64,000 nucleotides of DNA. Origin: Ectocarpus siliculosus. Its lineage: Eukaryota; Sar; Phaeophyceae; Ectocarpales; Ectocarpaceae. Positions within the stretch are counted from its first letter, which is position 1, and each line of letters starts with the position of its first letter. Below are positions 10,084 to 24,000 of the stretch, one piece after another. The notes under the pieces were generated by a model, which had not been told where the DNA came from, did no database searches, and saw only the letters and a list, made by a program, of their open reading frames with translations. Made by a program: the position numbers and the translations under genes. The stretch covers positions 6,962,300 through 7,026,299 of the forward strand of contig FN649751.1 of the NCBI GenBank assembly GCA_000310025.1, given 5' to 3'.

Positions 10084-12019
10084 ATGGTGACAATGTTCGA
10101 GGTTGGGCAGGATGTTGTAGTTGCCCAGAGACAGTGGCCTGGTGTGAACAAGGAGGGCGGACCAGGGAGGGTCTCGAAAATCAACTCCGATGGCACCATA
10201 GCGGTTGCCTACATCATCGGCAACCGTAGCGAGGCTAGGGTACCACTGAAGGTAAGATCCACGGTGGTGGGTGCCGGGTCTTGCGTCTTGCATACACGCA
10301 AGGCGAGGGAAAGGACCTCGCCTTGAAGCCCTTGTAAGTAGCAAGTAGTGGGGTAAGTGCCTGAAGCCGAGCGCGCGAACTTTGAAAATACGGTGGTTCT
10401 CTTGCTGTTTGTGCCGATTTGCTCTGTCCGCCCGCGGCAAAGCTAGCAGCAGTACAGCACAAGGTTGGTCCCAGCACAACATCACGGCCGTACTTGGATC
10501 GCCATTGTCGTCACGTTGTCTGGTTAAAAACCGTCATGTTTGGCAGGGGGCGGATCTGCCCGTGCCACAATGAGAATCGATGTTGCATAATCGGCCAGCC
10601 TTCTGCTGTGGTGCGATTTCGAAATCATGCCTCATCAAGCACACGGGCAACCTACAATCGACACGCGACCAGACGTTGTACGTTGTTGTGCCAAGAGGCA
10701 CGGGGGACGGGCGGATGAGAGGTGCCTCCAATTGAGCTTGTGGTGCTGGTCAATATGTGGAGTTTGATCCTGGTGTAGATCCGTCGACCGCGTACTTTTG
10801 TCTGCTGGGTCGACGCCCGCAACTCGCCTCTCGACGAAAAGACTGCTGTAGCCCGACATACATGAGAACAACCTGTCGTTTTTTGAACATGCTCTTTGTT
10901 CCCCCAAGGAACACCCACCTGTAGCGCCCAGTCTGTGGATCGTTCTCCAAGGCTAGGCTAGCCTGTTGTGAACGTGTGTTGATACCACCACATTTGAGGA
11001 TCCATGTATGTCTCGCGGCCAATCCCACATGCGCTTTGACGTGTAGGGCACGCGCAGCGAGAGTGTGGTGTACGATATTTTTGGGCTCTCCGTTGCAATT
11101 TTGAATGTTTTTTGTTCAACATTTCGATTTCCCCCGCACGTGAACGGGCACACATCCCAGTGCGCCTGTCTGTGGTGGTGTGTTTCGTGCGATGAGCGCC
11201 CGCCGGACTCTCCAAGCGGTTTTGTGGTCTATGATACCACGGGTGTTGCTTCTTCCGTGTGTCATGAATGTTGCGTTTCGCCGATTAAATTATTGCGTAC
11301 GTACATGCTAATGTATACCAGGTATGTAGCTGTGGCAGGAAACGCCTCTCTCAAGAATCGCCAGGACCTTCCGCAACAGCATGCCATGTTGACCGTTACG
11401 GATAATTTAGCCAAGAGGATGCACTTGGAAAACATATGTCCAATTTCCTTTGAATTCATGAATGCCGCACTACGCCATGAGAGCTGTGATGGCCCGAGCT
11501 GCTTCGTTTCTGCTCAAGTACAATGCTACGCGGGGGGATGGCACTTGGACGAGGACACCGCAACAAGCACACAGACCCATGTATCATTCAAAACCGGCGC
11601 GTGGTATTGTTTCCCTCCTATCCTGGGTTCAGTTTTTCCATACTCATTCTTCAATATATATTTTTCTCGTGCGGTACAAAAACTTCTAGACTATCATCAT
11701 TTTTCCTTACCTTATCTTGGGCTAGCTGGCGACCACCACGATTGTTTTCCTTTGCTGAATATCGACACGGCGAATATATATTTTTGGGAAATCAGCGTGA
11801 TGGTGACGGCAACAGGAGCAGTTGTCTGCCGTTGCATGAGTCGCAAGACGCCTATTTTGCTCATTTTGGAACCGAACCGCGACCACGTGTCTACAGTATG
11901 TGCGACTTCTGGAACAACCCGAGGGGCCAACGGGGTCGACGGGGGGCGTTCGAAGCCGTTCGGCCACGAGGTCGCTGCGCGGAGCGCGGGCGGTTAAGGC
12001 CCCGAAGCAATTCGACGAG
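10084..12019 (+). CDS. SET gene exons 1-2: small N-terminal beta-rich (Tudor-like) domain
   Basis: Exon 1 (10084-10251) starts at an ATG and encodes FEVGQDVVVAQRQWPGVNK followed by GGPGRV and DGTIAVAYIIG, ending AAG|GTAAGA. Exon 2 (11897-12019) begins after TCTACAG and ends GAG|GTAAGG. Joined in phase 0, the border reads RVPLK|YVRLLEQPEG, completing the last strand of the domain. I know similar WPGxNKxGG modules from stramenopile chromatin proteins but cannot name the family securely. The link to exon 3 uses a weak acceptor upstream of 12437, so these two exons could instead be a small separate gene. Confidence 0.6.
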
Positions 12020-15000
12020 GTAAGGGGGGTCGGGGAGCACGAGATCGAGGGAAAGGTGCACAATCTCCATAGCTGCATCTGCTGGGAGGTTCATGGCAGA
12101 TTCGCGAGGTGGTACACATCGCTCCTCAGAATTCTAAGCCCGCTTCGTTGCAGGGTTTCTTCCATACCTCACCGTATACGGAGGGGGGGGTCGAAATGGA
12201 AGGGTTTGTGCCAAGGGAGCTTGGGTATGCTCTGCAGCCCCGACCCGCTGATGCCCTGCCAGAAGCGTGAACGTTGCATGTACTTCTATTTTTTTCTGAA
12301 CACTTGAGATTCCCGTTGTTCACCCCTGACCTCTCGCCTGCTGTGCATCCCCTCGACTCTCCTTGTGGAACTTTCAATTTCCTCCTAAATGTTAATAAAT
12401 AACACACCCGTGCAACACTGAAAGACGGTGGCGAGGATGTCGGCTTCAGCAACCGGCCCCGAGCTGCCGGAGCTCGCCGCAGGCACTCCCAAGTTCATCC
12501 ACCAGCAGGTGAAAGACATGGAGAAGCTCATCTCCAGGATAGAGAAGGAGGACAGCTACGAGATCTTTCGCACAGAGCTCGACCCTATAGAGAAGCTGAA
12601 GGGCACGGAGGGAGCGGAGGGTGACGAGCAGAACGGCGGCGATGCCGACCGGAGCGGGTTTGCATGGGTGACCGCCGGACGCGGTCGAAGAGTTACTTCT
12701 TCTACTGCTGGTGGTGGTAGTGTTGGGAGTGAGGAGGGGGCTCCGCAGTCGTCGGACAAGAAGCGGGCAGGTTCGCCTGTCCGTGGCGATGGGGGCAGCG
12801 GGGACGCGGGGCCGGGTCCGCCATCGCGCAGGCGGCCTAGGAAAGGATCGTCGGTGGCGGTTAACGGAGGGGAGCCTGCTGCTGCGGTGGCGGGTGCGGA
12901 TGTCCCTACCCCCCCTCGGCGTTCGCCGTCCACGGCTGTGGAGGATGCCATGAATGTCGATAGTGAGGGAAAGGCCGACGAGGAGGGCGATTTGGCGGCA
13001 ACGGGGCGGAACGGTGTGCTGCTGAAGGAGTCGCAGCACCCTGTCAAGCCCAAGGCGCCGCCGATCAACCTTCCCCAGATTAGGGAGCGCTTCGTAAGGG
13101 GTTGCTACGTTCCCGCGCCCGGGTCCTACTTAGTTCAATCTCAAGAGGCCGTGCCTGCGCGGGGGGAGGCTAGCGGTAACCAGGCGCCGTTGCTGACGTC
13201 TGGGGACGACGACTCCACGCCTGTGGCAGCGGCAGCGGAGTCGAAAGCGGCGCCGACGGCAGCAGCGGCGGCAACGACGACGGAGGCCGAGACCACCGGC
13301 GGTAACGCTGCCGTCGCGGGTGCCTCGAAACGGTCGCGGAAGAGGCCATCGTTCTCGAGATCGGGGTCGTCGTCGCCACCCCTACCGTCCCAATCCCCCA
13401 AGGAGGAGGCGACGGAAAAAGCGGCGGAATCGCCGGCCCCCGCCCCCGCCTCCGGTACTGCTGTGACGAAGACGGCTTCGAAGGCTTCGAAGGCTTCAAA
13501 GCCGACCGGGAAAGCCTCGTCGTCGTCGCTGCAGACCCGGCCGACGCCGGTGTTACCCCTCACGAGAGACTCCGGGAGGCTCGGCGGCGCAGCGAAGCTG
13601 ACCTTCGACTACGAGCCCCTGCTGGACTGGGCGGGGCTGCGCGCGGACATCGCGGGGATGGTGGGCAGGATGGTCGAGTGGGCAGAGGACTGGAAGTCCG
13701 ACAGGGAGCAGGAGAAGAACCAGCGGCGACAGCGACGGCGGCGACGGCGTTGTCGGGCGGATGGCGGCGGGACCGGGGGCGACGCGAAAGGGAAGACGCA
13801 GGAAGCTGGGGGCGAGGGGGAGGCGGAGGAGGAGGAGGACGATGAGGAGGGGGAGGAACACGTGCAGCAGAACTTGGAAGACGCCAAGCGGTTCTTGGCC
13901 AACGCAGACGATCTGTACTCCAAGCACCTGGAACGGGCGGAGAGGGAGGTGAGTTGAAGAAGGGAGCATGCATGGGAGCTGCAGGTTGCGCACTCGTAAA
14001 GACGGCATCAGTGTAGCTCGGTAGTGTAAACGCGGTCTGGGCAATTTTGTGTCGCTTCTTCTGCCTCTGTAGTTGTGTGTGCGATCTCGTCTGCATGAAA
14101 CCTGTCTGAAGCATCTGTACCCTCCCGTCTTGCTGGTTTGATCCGGGATCTAGCGAAAGCTTTGACAATAGTGGTGCAAGAGTACGTTTTCGGTTATTTG
14201 ATTTCGAGGGTGCACTCGGCGAAAGAGGTCACATTTTGAAAGCACCACAGTCCGCCTCCCTACCCAAGAGAAGAGACGACACACATCACACATGATATAT
14301 CATGGGAGATTACTTGGTTCGCCGCTCTGTTTTATTTCCAGTGGTCGGCGTCACTTGATAGTTTTCGTCGTAATGGCCAACCAACCCTAACCAGGGCAGG
14401 AGGTGGACATGTTGGGTGCTGTTGTTCCTACTGGCCTTGCGGGACTCGACTCAATTAGACTCGTCTCTGGGGTATTTGTAGAGTGTCTAGGTCACGGAGT
14501 CGGGTGCTGCAGTGCTTGGATTTCGACTGACTCGAGTCAGTTTTGTTTCTTGGCGTCTAACATCAGCATCTGCTTCTCAAACTGTTGTGATGCTTGCAAC
14601 GCCCGTTCGCGAGGACAGAGGTACGCCTACGCGGTTAAGCGGAGTGTGGATGACCTCATCAGGGAGAGCAACTTAGCGGCCGTACAGGTGCGTACAGCAG
14701 GCGGTTGTCTCTAGAGAGGGGAATCAAGGCTGGACGTTTTGCTCTGCTTGTCGATTTTCTGTAGGCGTTTGTAGGCGAAACGGTTTATGTTCCTTGTCGA
14801 TGTTTCTTTTTTATCGTGTGTGTAGAGGTAAATAGCAACATCGCCTTAGGCACCTGTCCGGAAACGTCCTGTTGATGATCATGATCATTTTCGTCTGCCT
14901 CTGGTGTGGTGTGGTTGCATATTGATACCGTCCGCTATATTTTCCCTGCCTCAGACTGTGCGTCCCTCCTTCCCCCTTTTTTCCGTTGTCGACGTTAAGA

Positions 15001-18000
15001 CATGACGCCTGTTCTTTACTTTTTTTTGTTAGAAGGCAGGCGTTGTGTCTTGACTCTTGAGTATCAGCAACGCTATCGCTGGTATGTTGGTATGTTGGCA
15101 TGTTCGGTATGGGTAGAAGGGGCTCCATAACCCGTGTCGAGTGAAATAGTATGATATAATCGTGATGGGTACCCCCGCCCTTGCGTCATGTCGTGGACGA
15201 ACCATCCTCCTCTACGCGTATGGTTATGGATGGATATTTGCATGGACTCAAATGGATACGTGTCTGAGGGACTCCCCTAGCCCGAAGGACGATTGACCCC
15301 CCCCCTCCCACCGTGTCGAATCGATTGCATTCCACTATTCCATGATCTTGTCCGTGGATATTCAATGGACTGAACCGTAGTGGAATTACCGCAGCGCCAT
15401 TCTCTTGTGGATGCGGATGTTTTTGGGATGAACTCGACCTAACTGGGATTTCCGCACTCCATGTTCTTCCGAATGGATGTTTTGGGATCAACTGGACCTA
15501 ACTGGAATATAACCAGGGAGAGTTTCGGACGGAGCCGTTCCCGCTTCGAGTGTACCAGCAGTACCTGACGACGTACAGGCCGGCTCGTGATCTTCGCCCG
15601 GAGGATCGCAAGGCGATCGAGGTGGATCTGATATCCGACCTCCCCGACGGCTATGTGACGGAGGTACTACTGAATGTACAAGGCGTGTTGGTAACCGTCT
15701 TTTCAGGGTCTTGACTTGCGGGTGGTTCCACCATGCCCCTGGACTTTCTCTCTCTTGTTTAGAACAGCCAAAAATGAGAGGACGTGTGATTTTTGCCTGA
15801 AGATGAGGTGTCACTCCTGCTGTGACCTGTTTCCGGATGTTGGGGTGGCGTTTGTTGCTTTATGACAAACGTTGCAGCTTGATTTTGTTGGCTGTTTTCG
15901 CGTAGCGTGCTTTGGCCCCTCTCACGCGTGCCCACTTTTTTCTTTTCTCGGCCTTCGGTCTATTCACCCCCTTTTTAATGTCGTCCCGGCAACGTTTGAC
16001 ACGAAAAAACTCTCGACGAATGTGTCCAGGCGCACGGCTCGAACGATGACTACAGCATCAGTGAGGCCTGGATGCGGACTTACATGAAGGAGTCATCCGC
16101 TTCCAAAGCTGGTGCTTCCTCTGCTTCTACGACGCTTGCGATCGCAGGGGAGGGGGCGACGCAAGAATCGGTCGGGGGCGGTGCGAGCGGTGCCGAAAAC
16201 GGCGGCAATTTTCTCAACGACGAAGGCATCCGGGCGCAGGCGAGCAGTGATACATATTTCGCGCGAACGGGGGACGTAAACCCTCGTTCAATGCTTGTCC
16301 AGGGTACCATGCCACATGATGATATGCATAAATGTTCACCTAGACCAGTATTTTGGCAGATTGCACCAGTTTGAAAAATTGTGCTTCGTGTCGATTCATG
16401 AGCCCCCTGACGACAACAAGCGTTGGTTTTATTTTCTCTTTCGCTGTTCCAGGTCTCGAACCTGTTGGAGAAGATGTGCACCATGGTCTCGATCAATATC
16501 AAGAACGACAAGAACGAGGTGCAGAAGCAGCCCCTCACTCTGACAAGGTACAGGGTCAAGAGCGACTCCAAGGGTACCTCCGCGAACAGCAAGGGCGCAG
16601 GCGACAGCAAGGATGACGTGGTGGTGCCTGCACAAGAGGATGGCAGCCTAGGGCAGGCACAGCTTGAGGTGTGCCGCTTCGTCCTTGTTTTTTTTTGTGT
16701 GTGTGGCGGAAGGGGGGTGGGGGGTAGGATTTTTTGTTCAACTGTTGCTGCTGCTGTTGCTGTCGTTGCCTGTTTGTTATTGTAGGTTGATTGTTGATGG
16801 TGCTGTTGTTGTTGTCGCTACTGTTAAATGGGTGTTGTTTCTTAGGTCAGTGTTTGGTGCTGTAATGTCGTTTGTTGTTTTTGCTGGTTCCACGGCTGCC
16901 TGTGTCTTCGATCTAATGGTTTCTTCGGTTGGTAACGTGTCGTTCGATTTGGCAGCCCTTAGGCTGTGCGCTACTCCACCGTTTGACACGAACCATACCA
17001 TACGGGAACATGGTCGGCTTTATGGTGTTGTTTGGACGCGAAGGTCTACGCTCTGAAGGACACTGATATTCATCGTATCAAATTGTATGACGCGTCTTTT
17101 ACGCCTCCCGCGACTACAGGAGCGGAGCGTGTGGGGTATCGACTGCTACACCCGCAGCAACGTGGAGCACATGCTCGATCTCACGCTGGGCCTCAGCAAG
17201 GAGCAGGCTCAGCACTGGATCACTACGACCCTGCTCCCAGCCTTGAACCGCCAGAACGGGCCGAGGGGGGTAGACATGCTGCCGGCACTCCGAGATCTTT
17301 GCAAGGTACGGTTTCTGCACCCATTCTTCGCCAGAGAGAATGCTGCTGTTGGATGTGATGCATTTTCTAGGTTGTTGAGTTCTGCAGCTGTTTCTATCGC
17401 GCAAACAAGAAAATATAACACCGAGTCATGCAAGTATGTCACCGGTCGTCGTGAGTCGATCTATTTCCTGACGAAATGAACATGGGAAGCAACATGACCC
17501 GTGGGTGTTGACACTGTCCACACTGCTGTCGACATGAAGGTCATCCCGGACGGAGAGACGGAGGAAGAGCTGGAGGCCTCCAGGGCCCGCGCTGAGGCGG
17601 AAGAGTTCGAGCTAGGTCCGAAGGCCGAGGGGGAGGACTTGCTTGCCGCGCAGGCGCTGCTTCACGCTATCGAGGGGTGAGCGAGAGAAAGACACCGAGA
17701 GAGACGTGGTGACGGCTGTGAAAGTGCACGACACGCGTGATTGGTGCATTGTCGATTTCCTGCCGAGTCTTTCTTCCTCCTTGTTTTTTTTTTGCACCTT
17801 TTAAACTCAGTACCACATTTCTCTCTCGCTTTTTTTTTTCTCTGTTTTCTTTCATCAGTTCAATTGAACAAACGAATGAAACCAAGTAGAGGCATTCCAA
17901 GTCAGCCCTTTTGTTCTTTTGCAGGGGCGGAGTAGGTGAAGAAATGAAGAAAGGTTTTGACGTTGTTTATTCCATTTGAGTAGTCGAATCCCCTACGTCA

Positions 18001-21000
18001 ATGTCTTGCGTGTTCACTCTTGTCTTGTCTTCCTTCTTCATTTGGCTCATCTCTAATCCTTTATGTCAATGCCTTGTGTGTTCGCTCTTCTCTTGTCTTC
18101 CTTGTTTGATTGGCCCATCTCGTTTGCCCCAGGCTCCAGCTGCTACACCAGGAGCACCGTGCAACCGAGTCGTTGGTCCGGTGTTACTTCCACAGCCACC
18201 CCAAGGGCACCGGGGTCATCTGCAAGGCGAAAGAAGGACTCAAGGCGGACACGTTTGTGTCGGAGTACCTCGGGTGAGTGACGGAGTGAGAGATAAAAAG
18301 AAACAGAGAGAGAGGGAGAGAGAGAAAGAAATGGGATGCGAAACGGCATGAGCGAAGTTTGTCGCGCGTGCAACAAGAACAGTACTTAAGCGTAAAACAT
18401 TCTGGTGTGAGTCAGGGAGATGCGTCGATGTACGCCGAAAGGTAGAGCTTCTAAAGCAGATGGGACGGCTACATTTCCTTGCGAAATATCCACCTTAACT
18501 GTTGGCAGCCAAGAACAACAAGTGATCCATTCAGTTCAATCGGCTGAGGGCCCCGCGGTTGTCTTTTTTGCGAGAGAAAGGAAGGTGGCAGTTACTGGCA
18601 GATGCTACGGTTCCAGACCCAGTGGACATGAATGAATGCACACTTCCCGGTTGTTGCTTGCTGTTGCTAGGGGTAGCCAAGTGTGGCCCGCTACTGCAGA
18701 GTTGAGAGCAACGAGCTCATGCTGCTACACGCGGTGATCGAAATATCCTCTCGTCTGGGAATGCAACACTGTCCCGACATACGTTTCCTGCGGCCAACAT
18801 CTCTCCCCCCACACACACACTTTGAACGACTCCCCAGGGACCTGTACCCGTCGTGGCGTTGGAACGAGAAGCTGAGCGCCATCGAGGAGGCCAAGCTTAA
18901 GCACGGCCTTAAGCCAGACCTGCCCGACTTCTACAACTTCATGATGGAAAGACCCAAAGAGGACGCTCGCGGCTTCGGACTGCTTCACGTCGAGGTGAGA
19001 ACAAATGCTACTCCTATATTTTGTTGTATGCCCCTTGGGGGAGGGTTGGGAGATCGTTTGTCCTGGATATAGTTTGTGCTTTTCGGGAGGGTTTTGTTTT
19101 GTGGCGATGTCGTCTTTGGTGCCGTTTGCGTGTTGTTTTCGAAGCTCGGAGGTTTGCGTGGAAGCACGACTCGATTTGCTGTCCGGGCGGATGGTCTGTT
19201 TGCCGTGTGTAGCTAGTGGAATAGATTAGGAGGTAGCGCAACCGTTTGGAAGTGTTGGGTTGTTCCTCCGCCGACCGCTTAGTGCTTGCTGGCTCGGTGT
19301 CATGTGCACGTGCAACTCTTGGCTGGTTATTTTCGCTAAAAGTGGTCGTGTCTCTAAAACTTGGGTGACTACTGGTGTGTTGGTGTTGTTGTTCAACCAA
19401 GCCTTGGGACTGTGAAAGTCGTAGGTCGCCAAGATCACATATCGGCCGGGAAACGTGTTTGCTGACATCTTGCCTTCCTTAATTGCCTTCTCGTTTGCGT
19501 GCATTCCTCTTCCCCCTCCTGCCCCTGCTGCTGCTACTGCTCTGCTGCTGCTGCCGCTGTATTCCCGTTTGTGCTGTCGTGTGGGGGACAACACGCAGGC
19601 GGGAAACCACGTGGGCAACTTTTCGAGCTCCTTGTCCCACAGCTGCAACTCGAACTGCACGACGGCAACGTCGGTCCGGAACGGGAGGCTTTGTGTAACG
19701 CTCTCCACCACCCGCGCCATTGCCTTCGGTAAGAGAAGCACATGGCAGAGGTGTGGCAGAGAGTCCGGGGGCTTGATCGGGAAGCAGGCTAAAGACACCA
19801 AACTTCGAGTTTGTGGGGGTATTGGAGGGGGGGAGTGGGACCGATCCATTCCATAGTTTGAATGGCCCCTGGACAGCTGTGTCCTGCGACATTCGCAAAA
19901 CGTGTGGGCGTGTTTCGGCTGTGTTCCTGCGCTTTCGACTTTGTAGCTTGATAAAAATGAAACACAGTTGGGTGGGGTGCATCTTGGAGCACGTGAACCT
20001 CGAAGATGTGAATCTTGAACAACGTGCATGATGATCATCAGGAGAGGAACTGACGATGAACTACGGCGCCATCACCTCGTGCGAGACGGAGTACGGCAAG
20101 GCAGTGTGCCTGTGCGGCTCCAACCTCTGCCAGCAGAGCTTCATGACCTTCACGGGCATGGACAGCTACAGCAAGATCCTACGAGGACTGGGACCCCTCA
20201 TGGTCTTCCGCGGTCTGATTCAGGTCGAGTCAAGAGTTATTCCGGTGTCCCGCCGGGCGGTTTGGTTGTTCCATCATGTGTGCTGCTATGTGTGCTTACA
20301 AGTAGTGCACCTGTGCCGTGTAGACGGCGGGAGAATTGGCTGCGTACGAGTGGTGCCCGCTTAGAGCTAGTAATGCTTGCTGGTAGGTATTTTTCTGTAG
20401 GTCATGATCCGACGTGGCCCCGGGTACGTGAGCGCGTCGCAAGAGTGCGACCTGCTTAGCCACGCCCATTTTTTTCATTGATTGCCACCGTCCACGTGCT
20501 TACCCGGCCTGGTTACATCCCTTGCACCCTGCACCCTCCCTTTTTTTTCGTGGGACGCCTCCCCGCTGACACCCACCTTGTCATTGTAACGCGGTTCGGT
20601 AACAGTCTGCTGCCGACACACCGATATCCTCGGGCGAGCTGGAAACGCTGCAGAAGTTCGGGCTGAAAAGCTCAGCCCTGGGCGACCTCTGCCCGATCTG
20701 GCTCAAGAAGTTTGCCGCCATGCAGGTGGGGAAGCACACCAGACAGTACGTATGTAGCACCAGAGCCAGCAAAGAGTGGCACCGGCAGCAGTGTACGGGC
20801 GAGTCTTGCCTTTCGGGTTGCAATAGGTTGACTGGCTGACGTTTTTCTCCACACTTACGCGTGGCACCCAAGCCCAGGCCGCAGCCCGAAGAACCTTCCT
20901 TACGTTTCGTCTTCCGCCCTTGTGCCTTGACTCTTGTTGTTGTTATTGCTGCTGCTTGCTGCTGCTTTTGCTTCTGCTTCTGCTTCTGCTGCTGTCCACC

Positions 21001-24000
21001 ATTGGCAGCTTCGGTACGTGGAGTTCGAACGTCGAAAGCTTCCACCGACACTCATGGCCTCCGGGGACCACACCTACCAGGTAACGTGACGGCGATGATA
21101 CCCAGGACTCTGGTGGCAAAAGTGATGGAGATCACGTCTTGACTGTTGCTCCGCGAGCCCAGTACCATACCGATCGACAATGCCGCGCACCGAACATTAC
21201 CTCGGACGTGGTACCCGATCCCATTCACCGGAGGATGGTACTTAGTCGTGCTGTTGCGTGCATGTAGGAATGCTAACCTCCGGATCTGTTGTTTGTGGTC
21301 GTCTGGTTCAACGCCCGATGACGTATCTTTGTTAGAAACCTACGCACAAGACGGCGACGCGCTCAAGGACATAACTCTAGTGCCGTCCCCCGCCACCACT
21401 GTTGTTTTTTCCAGTCGGCCGACATCGAGAGCCACCAGGTCATGGACCGCCGCATCCGCAGCCTGGTGGAAGTGCTGAGCGGGGTGTACCACTTCCTTCA
21501 AGAGCAGAAAACGGCGCACTCCCGCCCCCTCCCGGAGGGCTTCGAACCGCCCGCGCCGGCGGCAGGAGGAAGAGCGGGGGCGGCCAACGAAGACCCCGCG
21601 ACGTTGGCGGAGAGACCACCGCTGAAGCTTCTGGTAGACGACGAGGTGGTGGAGGCGCTGTGGAGCGGGCGGCAGAGCATGATGCGGAGGCTGCTCCGGA
21701 GGCTGGAGGCAATATACTGTGCGAAATTGGTCGTGGAGACGCCCGATCCTGAGGATGTGAGTTTTTTTCTTGCTTCGGAGTCTTGCTGGTGTTGCTGCTG
21801 CTGCTGCTGCTGCCTTTCGTAGTCGTCTCCGTTGTCGTTGGTGCTTCGGCTGCTGCTGCTGCTGCTGCTGCGGCAAGTTGCGTATGTTTATTATTAGAGC
21901 TTCGATCGCTCCAACCGGCCGTTCGGCTAACCCTTGGGTATGACTTGCTTTTTCTCATTGCTTGGTTTTTGTTTAGTTGCTGCCTCATTTGTTTCTCGCT
22001 CAGGTGGCCATGTGTTATTGATTGATGCGAAGCTAAAAGGCACCTCCTCCAACATCGCACACACATCTTGCTGAGTCCAATGCCATCCATGATGGCGAAA
22101 CCTCGACATTCCTCATCTTCGCGGGGATACCATACCAACGTCTACGACAGCCTTACATTTTCGAGCGACCCCCCCACTCCCCAATACGCCTCTTTGTCAG
22201 CATCTCGCGCAGCGATGACACTATTCATTTGCCTTTGGCTTTTTCCCTCTTCGTTTCCCGACTTACCCCGTGTCCCGATAGATTCAGCGCCGCCCTGCAA
22301 GAAGGGTGACGAGGAGACCTGCTAGACCGAGGGCATCAGGGGGCGGGGGCACGTTGCGCGTTGCTGTTCCCCGTCGCCCGCGTGTGGCGCAGCCGGTGAT
22401 TTTGCGAGAGCGCATCCTAGTGTGGGACATCTCGAGGCGGAGGTAGGCGTTACTGCTATCGTTGCCGCCGATGCTCTTGTTGCCGACGTCATGGATCGCG
22501 TGGGATGGTTGCAAAGAGACCTGCCTAGCCTAGCTGTGGCATAGTTTCCGTTGGTTCGACTGCTGTGCTGTGGCATAGTTTCCGTTGGTTCGACTGCTGT
22601 GCTGTGGCATAATTTCCGTTGTTGGTGTTGCGAAGTGCGGTGTTGATTTTTGAACCTCGTCAGTCCGCCTACCATGCCATGCGTCTCTCGTTCCTTCTCC
22701 GAAGCCTCATAGCTCGTGTGAAAGCATGCTGCATCGCCACACGGGAAGACAAAAAATCCAGCCTGCATGTGTTGCGCGCGACTTTCATGGAATGCAATGG
22801 TCGACACCCTTGTGTGGCAAGGCTGCCTGCTGTGCATCGCTGTGGAGAATCGACGGCCTTACCGACTATTCGTGCCCGCTAGACGACCCGCACACTAGCA
22901 CCGCTGTTTCACCTAACCTACTGCCGACGGCTTAAACTGTTTGTTCTCATCGCGGACTTTTGGGTGTGCAGGTGCATCATGCTTGAGGCACCCCCGCGTG
23001 ACGAGCTGGTAGCCTGGCTTAACGCGCACCCGAACGCGGAGGTCTACACGGGACAGGGCGACCCACATGACGGTCCGGGTGAGGGCGGGATCATGGCTGA
23101 CAACGGCGAGCCGCGGTCCCAGCACGACATCATTTACCTCTGGGATGCAATCAATCGGAGACGCCTGCCTCTCGAAGGTCAGTGGGCGTCGTTTTGAGAT
23201 GCGCCTTAACTCCTTCGTACGCTAAACGCGTTCCGAGGGAAGTGCTGTCAATTGGGTGATATTCCGGTTGGACAGAGTGAACGTTACGTTTGTGAATAAT
23301 AACACGCCGCGAATGGACGTGTTGTGCAGCGAGGACTTTGGGTTGGGTCAACGCCTTTGGGGGAGATGAGCGCTGCAGTTGCGTTGTGTGTGTAGACTTT
23401 CACGTCTCTCTTTCCGTCTCTCTTGCTCCTCATGCCCCCTTTCTTCTTGCGCTCCAACGCTCAACGTAGGCTCAGCGCGTTTTTTCTTTGTTTGCTCTTG
23501 CCAAACCCTTCCCCACGAGGCCTTGTGTCTTCCTGTTAAACATACAATACAACAAACTGGTACAGCGTACTGTAATAAAAAAAATGACGCGCTTTTTAGG
23601 CCCCTATCGCTATGATCACTTGTGTGTCTCTGATGGCTTTATTCCCGCTCCCCGCCTCTCATCCACAGAGTGTCCAAAGAGGAGGAACGTGGCCGAATTC
23701 ATCGCCGTCCGGCCGCACCTGTTCCTCTACGCCGGCCAAGACATACCCGAGCAAATCGCGTGGTACGGTGCGTGGGAGGCGAGGGGGGTCGCAGACGCCT
23801 ACGCGGCGGTGACGGCCCTGGCGGGCGGGGACGAGGACGAGCGCATCCCCCTGTGGAACACCGTCACCAAGGAGAAGGTCACCGGGAACGGTGAGACTTC
23901 GGGCTGTGAACGTCTGTTGGTTGGCGAACAACAGTCTCTCTCTCGCTCGCTCTCTCTCTACCCCTTCGGTGCTTGTGCCCTCTTGGTGGCCACTTGTTTG

